This document shows, in pieces, positions 35,717-47,158 of a DNA stretch of 64,000 nucleotides. Origin of the DNA: Hirundichthys speculiger (taxonomy: Eukaryota > Chordata > Actinopteri > Beloniformes > Exocoetidae); NCBI GenBank assembly GCA_018398805.1, contig JAGFBZ010000328.1, forward strand, positions 291,001 to 355,000, given 5' to 3'. Both the position numbers and the translations under genes were made by a program. Below the pieces are notes generated by a model that ran no database searches, was not told where the DNA came from, and worked only from the letters and a program-made list of their open reading frames with translations. Each line of letters starts with the position of its first letter. Position 1 is the stretch's first letter.

Positions 35717-36608
35717 CAATCCATGTTTGGCAGAAACAAGGTTTTGAAGGCTGAGTCAGTCTTTCCAAAGTTTTGCCTCCTGTAGCCCGGTGATGACATT
35801 TAATGGATGTATTTCATTGTAGGAAACGTTTATACTTCATACAATCATGCATATGTATTTGTGAAATGTGAGAGTCAAGGTGCACAGTCATATCACTGAC
35901 ATCTATTAGTTTGCGAGCGATGTTTATGCAACAATTACCAAAATGAATTACTTCAAGGTTGGAGTTAGAAACACAGTGGTGGAGTGAAAAGCCTGTTAGT
36001 GATAGGGATTCTTTTTGTCAAAAGGGAAAAAAAAAGATCTTATTCTCAAGCTTTATTATTAGCCTCGAGCACGTTTGATGCTTCTACATAGCAGCTATGT
36101 ACGAAACCTACATGAGGGACCCACGTCGTAGTTTAGACCTTGTTGTTCTGACGCTCTGTTACACCACCAAACAACAGGGGGCAGTGCAGGCGTTTGTGTT
36201 TCCCACTGAGCTTACTTTTGTTTGCCGCCTTTCCGTAGCTCAGACGGAGCAACAGAGCACATCAAGCTTGTCTCCAGTGAGTTGGAGCAGAAAAATGTTT
36301 ACTGATGTCATAGCAATCCATTTTTTCTATCCGGCTTAAAAACGACAAAGAAGAAGTCATAAAGTCGGAAGCAGACGGGAAGAAATACAACGGTGTCAAG
36401 CGAACTGACCGCATTTGCTGTGATCCCCATCAACCCACCAGTGCAAACTGGGGACGCACGCATCGGGCGAAATTACGACAGAGTTTTTTCAGAGTTCACA
36501 GATTAGTGCAAACACAATGTGCAATTATAGCTATTACAGTCAACATTTTAAGACTTATCGTAAACTCAAGCGCCAACCCATGAGCAACCTGCAGTCTGGA
36601 CGCACAGG

Positions 36609-36611
<3 letters not shown>
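35717..36611. other. Apparently unique intergenic DNA
   Basis: No gene is recognised. The 80-codon frame at 36097-36339 has no domain signal. Confidence 0.35.

Positions 36612-36650
<39 letters not shown>
36612..36650. repeat. (TA)n microsatellite
   Basis: About 38 bases of TA that abut the left end of family E copy 3. Confidence 0.92.
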
Positions 36651-36652
<2 letters not shown>

Positions 36653-36805
36653 GGCTGTCAAATTTAACACGTTAATAACGTGTTAATGCAAATTCTGTTT
36701 AACGCAACTATTTTTTTTTACGCGAGATTAACACACACACATTTCTGTAAATATGACCCTTGGACAAACCTAAAGTTTGGAAAAACAAGAAATGATGGGA
36801 TGTAA

Positions 36806-37018
36806 GTGTATTTACAGTCAACGTGTGGGACAGACATGAAGACAGAAAAGGGTCTTATGAACGGTAAGTTTAGCTTTAAGGTGCTGCCAGATGGATCTGT
36901 TGACAAGAAAAATGTTATTTGTATTTATTGTCACTGTGAATTGAGTTACCACTGCAGGACGGTAAAGTTAGTTTCACATCTGACATTCGCTTGTTTTTTT
37001 CTCTTTAAACTTTTTTAG
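36806..37018 (+). pseudogene. BED zinc finger of a ZBED-type hAT transposase, truncated
   Basis: The 70-codon frame includes KFSFKVLPDGSVDKKNVICI and then YCHCELSYH, followed by KLVSHL. This fits the BED finger pattern of fish ZBED-like transposases: an aromatic start, C-x2-C, then the HL histidine. The second zinc-binding histidine and all catalytic sequence are lost, as the frame ends in FFLFKLF. In copy 1 the same region has several stops. The start at 36806 is only the first ATG; the real start is unknown. Confidence 0.62.
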
Positions 37019-37022
37019 CATC

Positions 37023-37256
37023 ATGAAAACGGCACAGATTTCATCCAGGTTGGTATCATTTTGTAGATATAAGTATGCCAGATATTTCACCAGTGTCATC
37101 AACCCTCCAAGCTCAGTGGGTGTGGCTAAAACTTTCAGGAACAGCGCTGAATGTCCTTCTGAGTATCTACTGCTGCTGTGGAGTTTAGGGACCGTCAGCA
37201 AATTACTGCGGTCAAGCAGCAGCCCGACAAAATACACTAAAAAGCTGATGAATTAA
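37023..37256 (+). pseudogene. Frame shared by the family E copies, unknown identity
   Basis: The 77-codon frame (FCRYKYARYFTSVINPPSSV, later SEYLLLLWSLGTVSKLL) recurs at 27010-27243 and, shortened, at 32301-32507 on the minus strand. It follows the BED relic by a few bases. I do not recognise the sequence. Shared open frames among copies may just reflect recent common descent of non-coding DNA, so coding status is doubtful. Confidence 0.25.
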
Positions 37257-37375
37257 GCCCCCAAAAAATACGGCAGCATTGGTGGACTTCTGGTTTTTAA
37301 ACTAATGGCTTAAAAAAATAAAGCAGATCCCCGTGACCCTGTATAGGACAAAATGGGTATTTTTTTTTTCCCCTA

Positions 37376-39008
37376 AAGTATAATGATTTTCTACAGTATC
37401 AGTATAACCACATGGTAATAATGAAAATATATGTGAATAAAGTTGCATTAGGTCTACTGTGCAGTTAACCATATACATATACTAAGTGTCCTCCTGAAAT
37501 ATTGAAATATTTCTTGAAATTCAAATCTGGTACCGATATCATACTTAGACATGCACGTTGTAAAATAAATCTATAACATCAGTCTGGATCTGAGCTGCTT
37601 GATGTAGCAGAAATTCATCAAACTCAGTAAACATGGGAGTAAACAGACTGATTTCCAAACTGCCGAGGGTCGGTTCAATGAGCCAAGCAGGCGAGGAATA
37701 AATTCGCTAATTTTTCAAGCAACTCCAGCTTTTAACAGCTTCAACATCTTTGAAGAAATGATCAAGTTTGTAATGCAGTCAATGAAGAAAAAAGCCAAAC
37801 TGAAAGCTTTCGACGGGTTCCGTCTACCTAGAGGACCGAATGTTTCTCCGAGCGCTTTCCGTTAAGACTTTAACAATGCTCAACAGTGCGTCAGACTCTG
37901 CCCAGGCATTACCATAAAACAAAAAACTCAATGTTAAACTGTAAATCCGTGAGGCGCCAAGTCAAAAAGACAACACGCACCGCTGGTGATAAAAGAGAAA
38001 TACTGCTGTCAGGCGCCGGGCGGTGATATATGCAACGGTAAAGGAACACCGAGTGACACAAAAACAATAAAGGTCTTTAATTTTGTGAATTACAGGTCAT
38101 TAAGGAGAGAGGAGTCTTTATCAGGGGTTTATAAGCGGCTCCTTTGATGCTCTGCTCTCTAATGGCTTGTGCATTATGAATTTTTCTAAGTTAAAACAAA
38201 GATGTCAGCGTGACACAATAGAAACATTTGCTGTTTCTTGCCTGCGTGTGCTCACGTATGTGTCTGCTGCTGTGTGTTTCCCTCGCAGTGCTTTTAATCA
38301 GCGTTATGGATAGTTTTAATTTGGCAGTGTTTAATATTCCTGGCCCCATTACACTCAGACAGTGTCTAAGCAGCAAAATTGAATTTTTAGAATGAATCAT
38401 TGCAAGCGGCCCGTGCACCAGTAGCACAGATAATTCATACTGAAAAACAACAATGTATTTTTTTTTGTTTTGTTTTGTTTTGTCTTTTTTTTTTTAATTC
38501 TTCGGCCAAATGAGGATGAATAAGCTCCTGCAGAGGAGCATTCAAACATCACCCGCTTAACTGTGATTACTGATAATCACCCATCCAGACTACCAGAAAA
38601 AGAAAAGAGATAACCTTGATGTTGTATATGTCTGTTTCATATTGATTTTGGAAGTACAACACGATTGCGCTTCTGTTAACGGACGGCACATTAGCATTCC
38701 ACAATAACCTACCTGTATTACAAACCCCCTCCAGCAAATGGAAATGCAGGAGCCCAAACTATAATTGCTGCTCATATATGCAACAGCAGTAATAATGACA
38801 ACGTACGGCAGCACATTTGTCTGAATGGATACATTCTTTGCATAATGGCCACCTTTTTAGGTCCTCGCTGGCTGCCGATGACGCAGTACCTCGGATTAAG
38901 GAGCGTTTTGCTCTGCAGGTCAGTCATGTCAGTCAAATGGATGCAATTACAGTTATAATGTTCAATAAAAGCGGTATGGGGACATCGATGTTTCAGGTGT
39001 TAAACTAT
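37376..39008. other. Unique DNA, candidate regulatory stretch
   Basis: No gene is recognised. The parts at 37800-38120 and 38190-38440 are repeat-free and of balanced composition. T-rich runs lie near 38458-38500. Confidence 0.3.
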
Positions 39009-39016
39009 GGTCTACG

Positions 39017-39402
39017 TAGGGGTGTGAAAAAAAAATCGATTTGGCAATATATCGTGATTTTCAGCCGCCCAATACAATATCGATTTTTCAGCTCCTAATA
39101 TCAGTTTTTTACAGTGGTTACAATGCTGTCAGTATGTTGTAACAGTCACTTAAATGTGCAAAAACACTAATAATAAACAATAAATAGGTTGTTTTGAAGC
39201 AAATAGTTTTGACTCAATTCGTCCTCTGAATGATCAATATCATCTGATGAACATATACAGCAACTTGATTTTTCATCTCTACTTTTAATTTTTGATATTA
39301 GCTGGGTAGAATATTGCAATATATCACAATATTGTGATAATATCGTATCACGAAACAGGTATACATATCGTATTGCGAGGTCCTTGCCAATAATCACCCC
39401 TA
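39017..39402 (-). mobile_element. hAT element, family D copy 3
   Basis: A complete 386-bp copy. The 8-bp target duplications GGTCTACG (39009-39016) and GGTCTAAG (39403-39410) agree at 7 of 8. The ends are TAGGGGTG and CACCCCTA. It provides the empty-site sequence for the Tigger-like insertion in copy 2. Confidence 0.9.
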
Positions 39403-39653
39403 GGTCTAAGCAATAAGTTTTTGACTCCGCCCAAAAGAAACTCTGACCAATGGGCTCCATCCGTCCTGCTATTCTGACAGAAGACTGCAGTTCCTCGACT
39501 GACCACTAGGTGCTGGCTCCAAAAGCCAGTCAACCTGTCGATGGTGGCAGCTGTGCAGGGCGTAGATCAGACACAGATTTAAAGGAATGTTCCTGAAGAG
39601 ATCTACGGGCATTTATTTAGCATGCAATCTTACTGCAGCTGCTTGTCTTCTTT

Positions 39654-40509
39654 GGCCCCGATCGTACACTTCCCCTTACCTTCAACACTAGCTGCGACCT
39701 GCAAATTGCCGGTTTAGGTACCTCCGCTAACCGCTAATGCAATCTTTCGCTCGCTAAAGCAGCTACCTATAACGCCGACTCCCTTACTCACTTTGTAGGT
39801 GTGGCAATGGGCGTGTCTTTTGCCCTTTCTGCAAACTCGGTATCTTGCGATCGCGGGTTTAGGGTTGCGGGTAGCGGGTGGTAACCCGAATATCGGCGCG
39901 TACAAGAGCGTGTCCAAATGGCACCAATGCGCGCGCCCCCCTGGTCACATGTGGACGTCCACAAACGGCTCTACCTCTAGAATTAACTTTTGTATTAAAA
40001 GCGTGATTTGGCCTCAGTTGAACCCCTGAGAAAATAGCAGAAATCGTCTTAAACAGCTTGCTCACCAGTTAAACCATAGACGACCAGAGCGTGTTTACTG
40101 GGAGGACACCAACTATCTGTGACTTTCAGGTAGCTGATAGGAATTGTCTGTGTAAAAATATTTTTATGTATATATCAGTGCAGAGGAGGAGGAGGAAGGA
40201 AGAGGAGGAAGCTCTACAGCAGAGTCCCAGACGAGCTGCACACCAGAGCTGCTCTGATCTGGATGGAAAGACGCTACATAGCGGTTAGCGGGTAGCGCAA
40301 CCTGCTCTTAAAGGAAATGGCTGCTGACACACTGACTGGTTTAACAGGTGGAACGCCCTAACCACTCCTATGGATAATATAGCGGTTAGCGCAGGAGGGA
40401 TAGCGGGTTTAGCAAGGTGGAAGATTGCGTTCTTTGCAGGGGAACGCCCCTCCCGCTACCCGCTATCCCTTAATAGCGGCTTTAGGAGATCTGGTGGAAG
40501 ATCGGGCCC
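39654..40509 (+). mobile_element. Family L inverted-repeat DNA element, longest copy
   Basis: The left end GGCCCCGATCGTACACTTCC and the inverted right end GGGCCCGATCTTCCACC are imperfect inverted repeats. TTT flanks both sides and may be a 3-bp target duplication. The interior has many TAGCGGG/TAGCGGT words on both arms and a GAGGAG-rich patch near 40182-40212. No transposase is present. A 3-bp duplication would fit PIF/Harbinger, but the target is not the usual TWA, so I leave the class open. Confidence 0.62.
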
Positions 40510-40512
40510 TTT

Positions 40513-41596
40513 GACTCTTAAAGTCGTGATGAAAATCAGTAATCTACATGCTTGAGTATTTTGAACTGTGTTTCCTGAGCGATTCCTAAAATTATAACGT
40601 ATTTATTACTAAACGAATACTGGCAGTGGGCTTTAAGCTACCATAAGAATGCACAGCGAGCTGTTTGCTTTCGAGTATAAAATAACTTCAATAAAGATGT
40701 TAATTGTGACAAGGGGAAAATCCGTTATTATTTTAAATCAAATATAGAATACAAGGTCATATCTGTGAAACATGGTGGTGGTAGTATCATGGTCATCTGA
40801 ACCATTTACATCTTAATTATTCTTGATTTTTTTTTTTTTTTTCCAAGAAGTGAATTTCAAAAGAAAGTGGGAAAGTCTGACAAATTCTTCTCTGATGTAA
40901 TATTTAAAGAATAAAATCTTTCTCTTACACCAGCAGAAATGCGTTGGAAGAACCTTCAATAAGCAGGTTCTCTGTTCACAGAATTGAACAGGTTTTAAAT
41001 AAAGCCAATCAACAGGTACTAGATATTTACATCTGTTCATACAACCGATTTTGTTTTGCTTGCAAACATGCTATTCTTGGTGAATTACTTAAATGAATAA
41101 ACATATATAAAAGTTATAAAAAGTATAAAACTGGTCACGATTCTTAGATTCTTCTTTCAGTTTTAAGGCACATCTGAAAGCGGGCTCAGCCCATATTCAA
41201 GCAAACATCCAAGTACGACATGCAGAACTGCTGCATGATGGGTATTTTGCAGTCAATGCATCTGAAAAGGAAAAAAATAAAAATGTTTTTAAAACGCTGT
41301 CTCTACAATGTGTAAAGCTGTGAGAAGTCAGCTGAACAGTGCGTAGATTACTCTTGAATCCCTCCCTCCCAGCCAGACGACTAACGTTATCTAGGCCAGT
41401 GGCTTGAACACAATTAATTAGTAAGTAAAGTTTCAGGTTGTACTCTGTGCTCAGAGTTATAATTAGAGGATCTGCTATACTTCGTGGATGTAATTGGTAC
41501 TGGCAGTATTTGCGTCGCTTCATGACATACTATTTCTTTGGTAAAGTGTATATGATTGTATTTTGTTCAGTGTCTATGTACATATAAAAACATAAC
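40513..41596. other. Mostly unique DNA with a possible Tc1 scrap
   Basis: At 40767-40796 the plus strand reads VKHGGGSIMV, the segment between the first two catalytic aspartates of Tc1 transposases. Nothing matching flanks it clearly. The rest, including the 108-codon minus frame at 41197-41523, is unrecognised. Confidence 0.35.
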
Positions 41597-41730
41597 ATCC
41601 CTCCATCCATCAACTTCTGCTTATCCAAGTTCTGGTCACAGAGGCAGCAGCCTGAGCAAAGAGGCCGAGACCATAATCCTCCGACTGACTGGAGATACTC
41701 AACATAACTCCTCAGGGTCGGGCTGGACCC
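41597..41730 (-). mobile_element. LINE (L2/CR1-type) 3' tail fragment, reversed
   Basis: The plus strand starts with CATCCCTCCATCCATCAACT followed by TCTGCTTATCC and GGTCACAGAGGCAGCAGCC. Reversed, this is the common LINE 3' end GGATAAGC...ATGGATGG. Only the tail is present. Confidence 0.65.
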
Positions 41731-42164
41731 GAATTAATTTAGCTGTTAAACAAGGCAGCATGCTGGAGTCCTCAGATGTGGTACAATTTCCCCAGAAAAA
41801 AAAAAGAATGTATAATAAACAATATACTTATACAATATATAGTAAAGTATATTGATAAATGCGACACTGCTGTTTCTTCTTGCTTCATGACTGTGATGTT
41901 TCGGGTGATCTCAGCCTGGTGTATCATCTCTGTCAGATAATATCAGGGAGGGATTGACTTTTCTGTAGTACGGTTGAAGGGGGGTTGGAGGTGTTTTTGA
42001 TTAACCTTCTTCTCTTAGAACAGCTGGTAGCTTTAGCATGCGTGTTCCTGTAAAGAGGGATGAGTTTCTTAGCAGAAGGTTGGCGCTCTGACATCAGTTT
42101 AGCGGCCAATGAGCTTCTGGATCTGGGCTCCATCCTGCCTCTCACTGCTGGAGATGAATGAGTA

Positions 42165-42808
42165 GAGGAAGTGCAGCCTCTAATGGTCGCAAGGGGAACT
42201 GCAGCACCTAGTGTCGGTAGAGGAACTGCACCACCTAGCTATCGGTAGAGGAACTGCAGCACCTAGCAGTCGGTAGAGGAACTGCAGCACCTAGCGGTCG
42301 GTAGAGGAACTGCAGCACCTAGCGGTCGGTAGAGGAACTGCAGCACCTAGCTATCGGTAGAGGAACTGCAGCACCTAGCGGTCGGTAGAGGAACTGCAGC
42401 ATCTAGCGGTCGGTAGAGGAACTGGAGTCTCTAGCGGTCTGGTAGAGGAACTGCAGCACCTAGCGGTCGGTAGAGGAACTGCAGCCTCTAGTGGTCGGTA
42501 GAGGAACTGGAGTCTCTAGCAGTCGGTAGAGGAACTGCAGCACCTAGCGGTCGGTAGAGGAACTGGAGTCTCTAGCGGTCGGTAGAGGAACTGCAGCCTC
42601 TAGCGGTCGGTAGAGGAACTGCAGCCTCTAGCATCTAGCGGTCGGTAGAGGAACTGCAGCACCTAGCGGTCGGTAGAGGAACTGCAGCCTCTAGCGGTCG
42701 GTAGAGGAACTGCAGCCTCTAGCAGTCGGTAGAGGAACTGGAGTCTCTAGCGGTCGGTAGAGGAACTGCAGCACCTAGCGGTTGTAGAGGAACTGCAGCA
42801 TCTACTCC
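42165..42808. repeat. 28-bp minisatellite, about 22 units
   Basis: The unit is AACTGCAGCACCTAGCGGTC followed by GGTAGAGG. Variant units carry CAGCCTCTAG, GGAGTCTCTAG, CTATC or CAGTC at fixed places. One unit has a 7-bp duplication (CATCTAG near 42631) and one an extra T. The period is not a multiple of three and no long frame crosses the array. Confidence 0.95.
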
Positions 42809-44046
42809 AAAACAACTCCAGAAGTTGGGGAGCTAGGGGAGAGCTGGAAAGGAGTTTGGTACGAATAAACCCATCACTGTCCCGCTGCATTGTGTTCGTT
42901 AATTATACAGAAAGTGACATCAGCCAATCCAGCGCTGATTCCACACCAACAAAGGCGTGTTTTAGCTCTGCTCTCCAGCATGGCCATAATGGACACACTC
43001 ATCGTCCTAATCAAATCTACACCGTGGGGTTTTCTTTTTACAGCATGCACGACCGTGTTCTGACATGCATCGACGGGCGAAGGTAAACATCAGCAGGGCA
43101 GACGACGGGGCGGAGGCTCTGATGTGTTGTGGACGGCGCTGTAACGTACAGGAGACGCCATTACGGTCCTCCAGCCCTCCATTAGGAAACCTGTCAGCTG
43201 ACGCCTCTCTACCTGTTATGCACGTCGATTGCCGGCACATAATGTTCCCCGGCTGCATGTCACCTTTTGAAAAATTAAAGCATTTCTCTCATCTGCATGC
43301 TCCCCATCATTTAATTAGCAGAGACGCACCTCCCCAACCCATTACTCTCCCGCCGTCAGGCAAAGTAGCCATTATTTGTAACAACGGAGGAAATATTATT
43401 GCTGTGCACGAAAAATGGAGCAAATATATGTGTAGGCAGGGGAAAACAATGGCTACGTGTTATTAATATCCAGGGGTACCGGCTATGTTTGTGCATGCAG
43501 TGGGTAGTTTTTATTGCGACGCTACTCTGGAAGGCATTTTTCACTCGTTTTTATTCTTTAAAAAAGGAACATTTCTGCTTCCCTTTATCAGCTCGCATTA
43601 CATTTCTGCTTCTGAACACCTTCCAGGAGTTTCTCAAACAGGCCTTCACGCCGGTTTCACGTTCAGTTTGGGAATGCCTCTGCAAAGAAGATCAGATGAA
43701 GGCGTTTCTGTCTTTTTTCCTGCCACAATCTAAACTGATCCTGTAAAAGGCTAATAGATGGCATCCGATTTGCATATAAATGATTGCGGAGTCTCTGGTG
43801 ATCTATGACTTTCAATCTGATTTGGTGGCGATAGAACAGCGGGGAAGGAGCCAGAGGTATACCGGCGGAGTTTAAAAAAAAAGAAAAGAAGAAGAACAGG
43901 AGAAGGGCACATTTATGTTATTCTTTTATTCCTAGTTCTGCAACCTTTATCAGCATTTTTGATCATGTTTCGGGTTTCTGTGGCCTCTCTGTCTCCAAAA
44001 AGAGAGCAAGTCTCACATGCTGTTACACGATTTCTTTTTTTATTAT
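42809..44046. promoter_or_regulatory. Candidate conserved non-coding region
   Basis: More than 1.2 kb without a recognised repeat and with higher complexity than its surroundings. An exact POU octamer ATTTGCAT (43768-43775) is followed by AAATGA. AT-rich homeodomain-type sites (CATTTAATTAGCAGAG near 43308) are present. The 133-codon frame at 43065-43466 overlaps other frames and lacks a domain. Function is inferred only from composition and motifs. Confidence 0.3.
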
Positions 44047-44452
44047 CACCTCCGCCAAGGAGGTTATGTTTTCGGTGGCGTTTATCTGTCTGTGTCTGTC
44101 TCAAAAGATAACTCAAAAAGTTATGGATGGATTTTGATGAAATTTATAGGAGTTGTCGGAAATGTGAAAAGGAAGAACTGATTTCATTTTGGGTGTGATC
44201 AGGAAGAAATCCTGGATTCTGGATCACTTTCAAATTTTCGATAACATTGTGATCAATGGGGCCAAAGATTTTGTTTCTCAATATCTCCGTTAATTATTGC
44301 CCAAAACTCATGAAATTTGACTTAGGGATTGACAATGGGAACCTCTATCAAATTTCAAAGGTTGATCCGGATCTGATCCAGAATGCAGATTTTATCGCAA
44401 TCTGTAAATCGCTATATGTGAGAATTGCTGCGCTCTCCGAGTGCTTTTCTAG
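44047..44452 (-). mobile_element. Family A element, copy 5
   Basis: A reversed copy, from CACCTCCGCCAAGGAGGTTA to GAGTGCTTTTCTAG followed by T. The region corresponding to TTGCACTTGGCGGAGGTC is partly deleted near 44425. Confidence 0.9.
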
Positions 44453-45681
44453 TTAATTTTTGTGCTCAGCTCCTTTTGAACGATGGCAGAAAGCGGCTCA
44501 GGTAAAGAAGATGACCCGTGACTCTGTCTGAAAACCCGATTTATGTCTGCAAGGCTTGTTCAGCACAAGGCAGCTGGGCTGTCGCGTTGCATTTTCTTCT
44601 TTTGTTTTATTTTTAAACCCCGCCTAAGCCGATCACATGGTTCGTATGTTAAATCACATCGCTGCACCGGAGCCCAGAAAGTCGCGCGCGAGTACTAATA
44701 GAGATTAATTATTTTCCACCGCTGAGCTCGACGCTCGGAGTTAATGTTACATAAAACATGCGCTCCTTGTTTTCAGAACAACTTTTAATAATTTCCTTCA
44801 ATAATTGATCTAAACTGCTTTTCTTATTCATTTCTAACGTGGGTTCATTAATGAATGCATGCCTGATACAAGTGCTTTATCCAAATTTAAAATCCCTGCC
44901 ATGCAACGCCGTTTGGAAATGCAGGACAGTTTTCACTTTGAACCTCATATATTTGATAAAGCTCAACGCCGTTCCAATTAGTCTCCTCTCATTGCTTCCT
45001 GTTTTTTTTTTTTTTCCATATTTGGAGATATATCCCGTACACAAAACAAGCGTGTATCCTTTTTTTTTTTTTCTAGTCCAGTTTCCCCACAGCTCATTTG
45101 TGCTGCATATCATGGTTAGAATCATAAAGGTACAATGGAGGCAATCCTGTGTAAATGATGAATAAGATGGTATGAATTATTGTGCTGGTGGCTGCCAGGC
45201 GCGCTGTAATCAGCTGCGCGGCGTGGCAATTGTTCGTTGGGGAACTACAGGCACCAGGAGACAGCGCTGTGAGCTCTCATGCAAATTAAACAACTTTGCA
45301 TTGAGTTCAACTGCCGCATGATTATCTGTCGGGGAAGGCAGTTCTTCCAGACGTACTCACATTTATTCATTATGGATCAAACTTTAAGATACAACAAACC
45401 TCAAACATCTGCGTCCCTTATCTCATTTCCAACAATACACCCGAAATATAAAGCTGTACCCAGGAGTTTTGTTCATGTAAATAAAGCTTCAGTTCCATTT
45501 GAGGGAATATTTACTTGCTTTTAGGAAGCGCCATCTGGCTCTCACGGTCTCGCATCCCTGTCGTCCGCAGAAACCTCCCCGACTGGCTTTGGAGTCCCAT
45601 CCAGGTCGTCTTTCGTAACAAAAATGGTTAAACTAGCTCATCGCTACCATGGACATTGAGACAGAGGCAACCTTTTTTTCT
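44453..45681. promoter_or_regulatory. Candidate conserved non-coding region
   Basis: Repeat-free DNA of mixed composition. It holds GAGATTAATTATTTTCC (44700-44716), a POU octamer ATGCAAAT running into TAAACAAC (45279-45294) and a GC-rich hairpin-like patch GGCGCGCTGTAATCAGCTGC (45198-45217). No exon signals or frames with domains were seen. T-rich runs at 45003-45015 and 45060-45072 create spurious frames. Confidence 0.3.
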
Positions 45682-46040
45682 CTTTTCTTTCTGTATGTTT
45701 GCAGGTCAGAGTTTCCTGAGTTTCATGCTGACTTCCCTCCTCTGTCCATCCCAGCGTTTACCTCCACCTGTGTGTGTAGATGTGTTCAGGTGTTGGCTGC
45801 CGTGGTGACCGGTGATCTAGTCCTCTGACCATCTCACCTCAGTGCTGCTACCTGCATCTGTTTATATAGACATTTCATTTGTGTGCTGTGGGGTTTTTTT
45901 TACCTGCCATTATCCTTGTTTAGGATTCAATATTATATTTTTAGTTGATGTTTGCTCGGGGGTCATGATCTGGGTCTCTGTAAAGCACTTAGAGACAATT
46001 GGCATTGTAACAGACGCTATACAAATAAAATTGAATTGAA
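45682..46040 (+). mobile_element. LINE 3' region, family B copy 2
   Basis: This shorter relative of 3494-4782 ends in GACGCTATACAAATAAAATT followed by GAATTGAATT. It lacks the CT-rich middle and both insertions, so it gives the empty-site order for the nest at 3.5-5.2 kb. Confidence 0.7.
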
Positions 46041-46127
46041 TTTAACTAAGGGATCCACAAACAGCGATGGAGGGAGCACGGAAGAGAAAGCAAAGGTGCG
46101 ACTCCATAAGAAGTCAAACAAGATTAA

Positions 46128-46812
46128 GGGTGAATTCCAGTTCTTCCCTTAACCCTCAATCTCAACCCTCAATCTCAAAAATGCGCGCTCCCGCTAAGTG
46201 CAAGTGCTGTCCCGATTCTAAGAACGTCAAATTAAGAGACAAGTTTGAGGGCTGTATCGCCCTCAAAATTGAGATTCTTCGGCACCACCCTTGAAGTGAG
46301 GGCTACCCAGAAGGCATTGGGTAATTTAGCCAAGACATCTTCGAAAAGATGGCGACAAAAAAAGCTAGCTACAAATGTAAGTATCTTCGTAGTTCTTAGA
46401 AATATAAATGTTAATAAATCATCTTATTGTCTTTGTTTGAGACTTTTTTCATGGATTAACATCGTTGTTGCGTAACATTCATTTTTTTTACTTTACGATG
46501 TTGCTGCTGCCGGACCGGCGGTCCCAGCCGGCTTCACGTTACTTGTATACCTTGTTGTGTAGCGACGGACTTCTGAATAATGTATCCTCTATTGTGTTAT
46601 TTGCTAATAATATTTAGAGAATATACGGCGCTCTTTTCAATGTTATCCCTGCATCATTTCAGGAAATACAGAGACAACACGGCTCTGATAACATTTCAGT
46701 CTGAAGACGTAACTGCACTCAAGGGGTGTCCCATTTCTAAGGCACAAGATAGCCCTTACACTTACTTTCAAGGGTTGAGATTGAGGGTTAAGGGAGGAAC
46801 TGGAATTCACCC
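46128..46812. mobile_element. PIF/Harbinger-like non-autonomous element
   Basis: TAA flanks both sides (46125-46127 and 46813-46815), a PIF/Harbinger-type 3-bp duplication. The ends read inward from GGGTGAATTCCAGTTC and share the next 25 bases, including CCCTTAACCCTCAATCTC. An ATG at 46349 opens MATKKASYK, followed directly by a splice-donor-like GTAAGT at 46377. This could be the relic of a first exon. Confidence 0.8.
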
Positions 46813-46815
46813 TAA

Positions 46816-47150
46816 GTGTTGGAGACGGTTATAAAAGTGACTTCTAAAGATCAAAAAAAAAATGGAGGGCTGAGCCTTCAACTGAGCCACTAGCCTGCTC
46901 AGCTGAAGGCCTTGGAAATCCCTAGAGCGTTGAAGTAACCCATCACCAGGTCTAAATCCAGCTTCAGCTGGTCCAGATGAGCGTCACAGCGTAACAGACA
47001 GTGTTTGATGCAGATCAAGTCTCACCAGAGGTGGATCTGGGTTTTTTTTTTTTTTTTAAACAAGGGGCCATCAAGGGGCAGTAAGACCCGGCCCCTCTGG
47101 CTCCGATGACACCAGAGGTGCTAACTGCACTGAAAGCTGGCCGTTTGATA
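46816..47150. other. Short unique interval
   Basis: No gene or repeat is recognised apart from a T15 run near 47042. Confidence 0.35.
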
Positions 47151-47158
47151 TTATAGAC

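Larger units (their letters stand above)
36650..37375 (+). mobile_element. hAT element, family E copy 3
   Basis: The sense strand is plus. The left end is TAGGGCTGTCAAATTTAACA. The right end is missing: homology stops just after the LINE-tail segment (GACAAAATGGGTA followed by T9). It carries the best-preserved BED finger of the family (36806-37006) and a downstream frame (37023-37256) that is conserved, with changes, in copies 1 and 2. Confidence 0.82.

Noticed and set aside
42165..42808. CRISPR-like array
   Set aside because: The 28-bp units follow one another directly with no unique spacers, and the context is a vertebrate genome; it is a minisatellite.
43065..43466. 133-codon frame as a gene
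   Set aside because: No recognisable domain, several overlapping frames, and the sequence looks like regulatory DNA.
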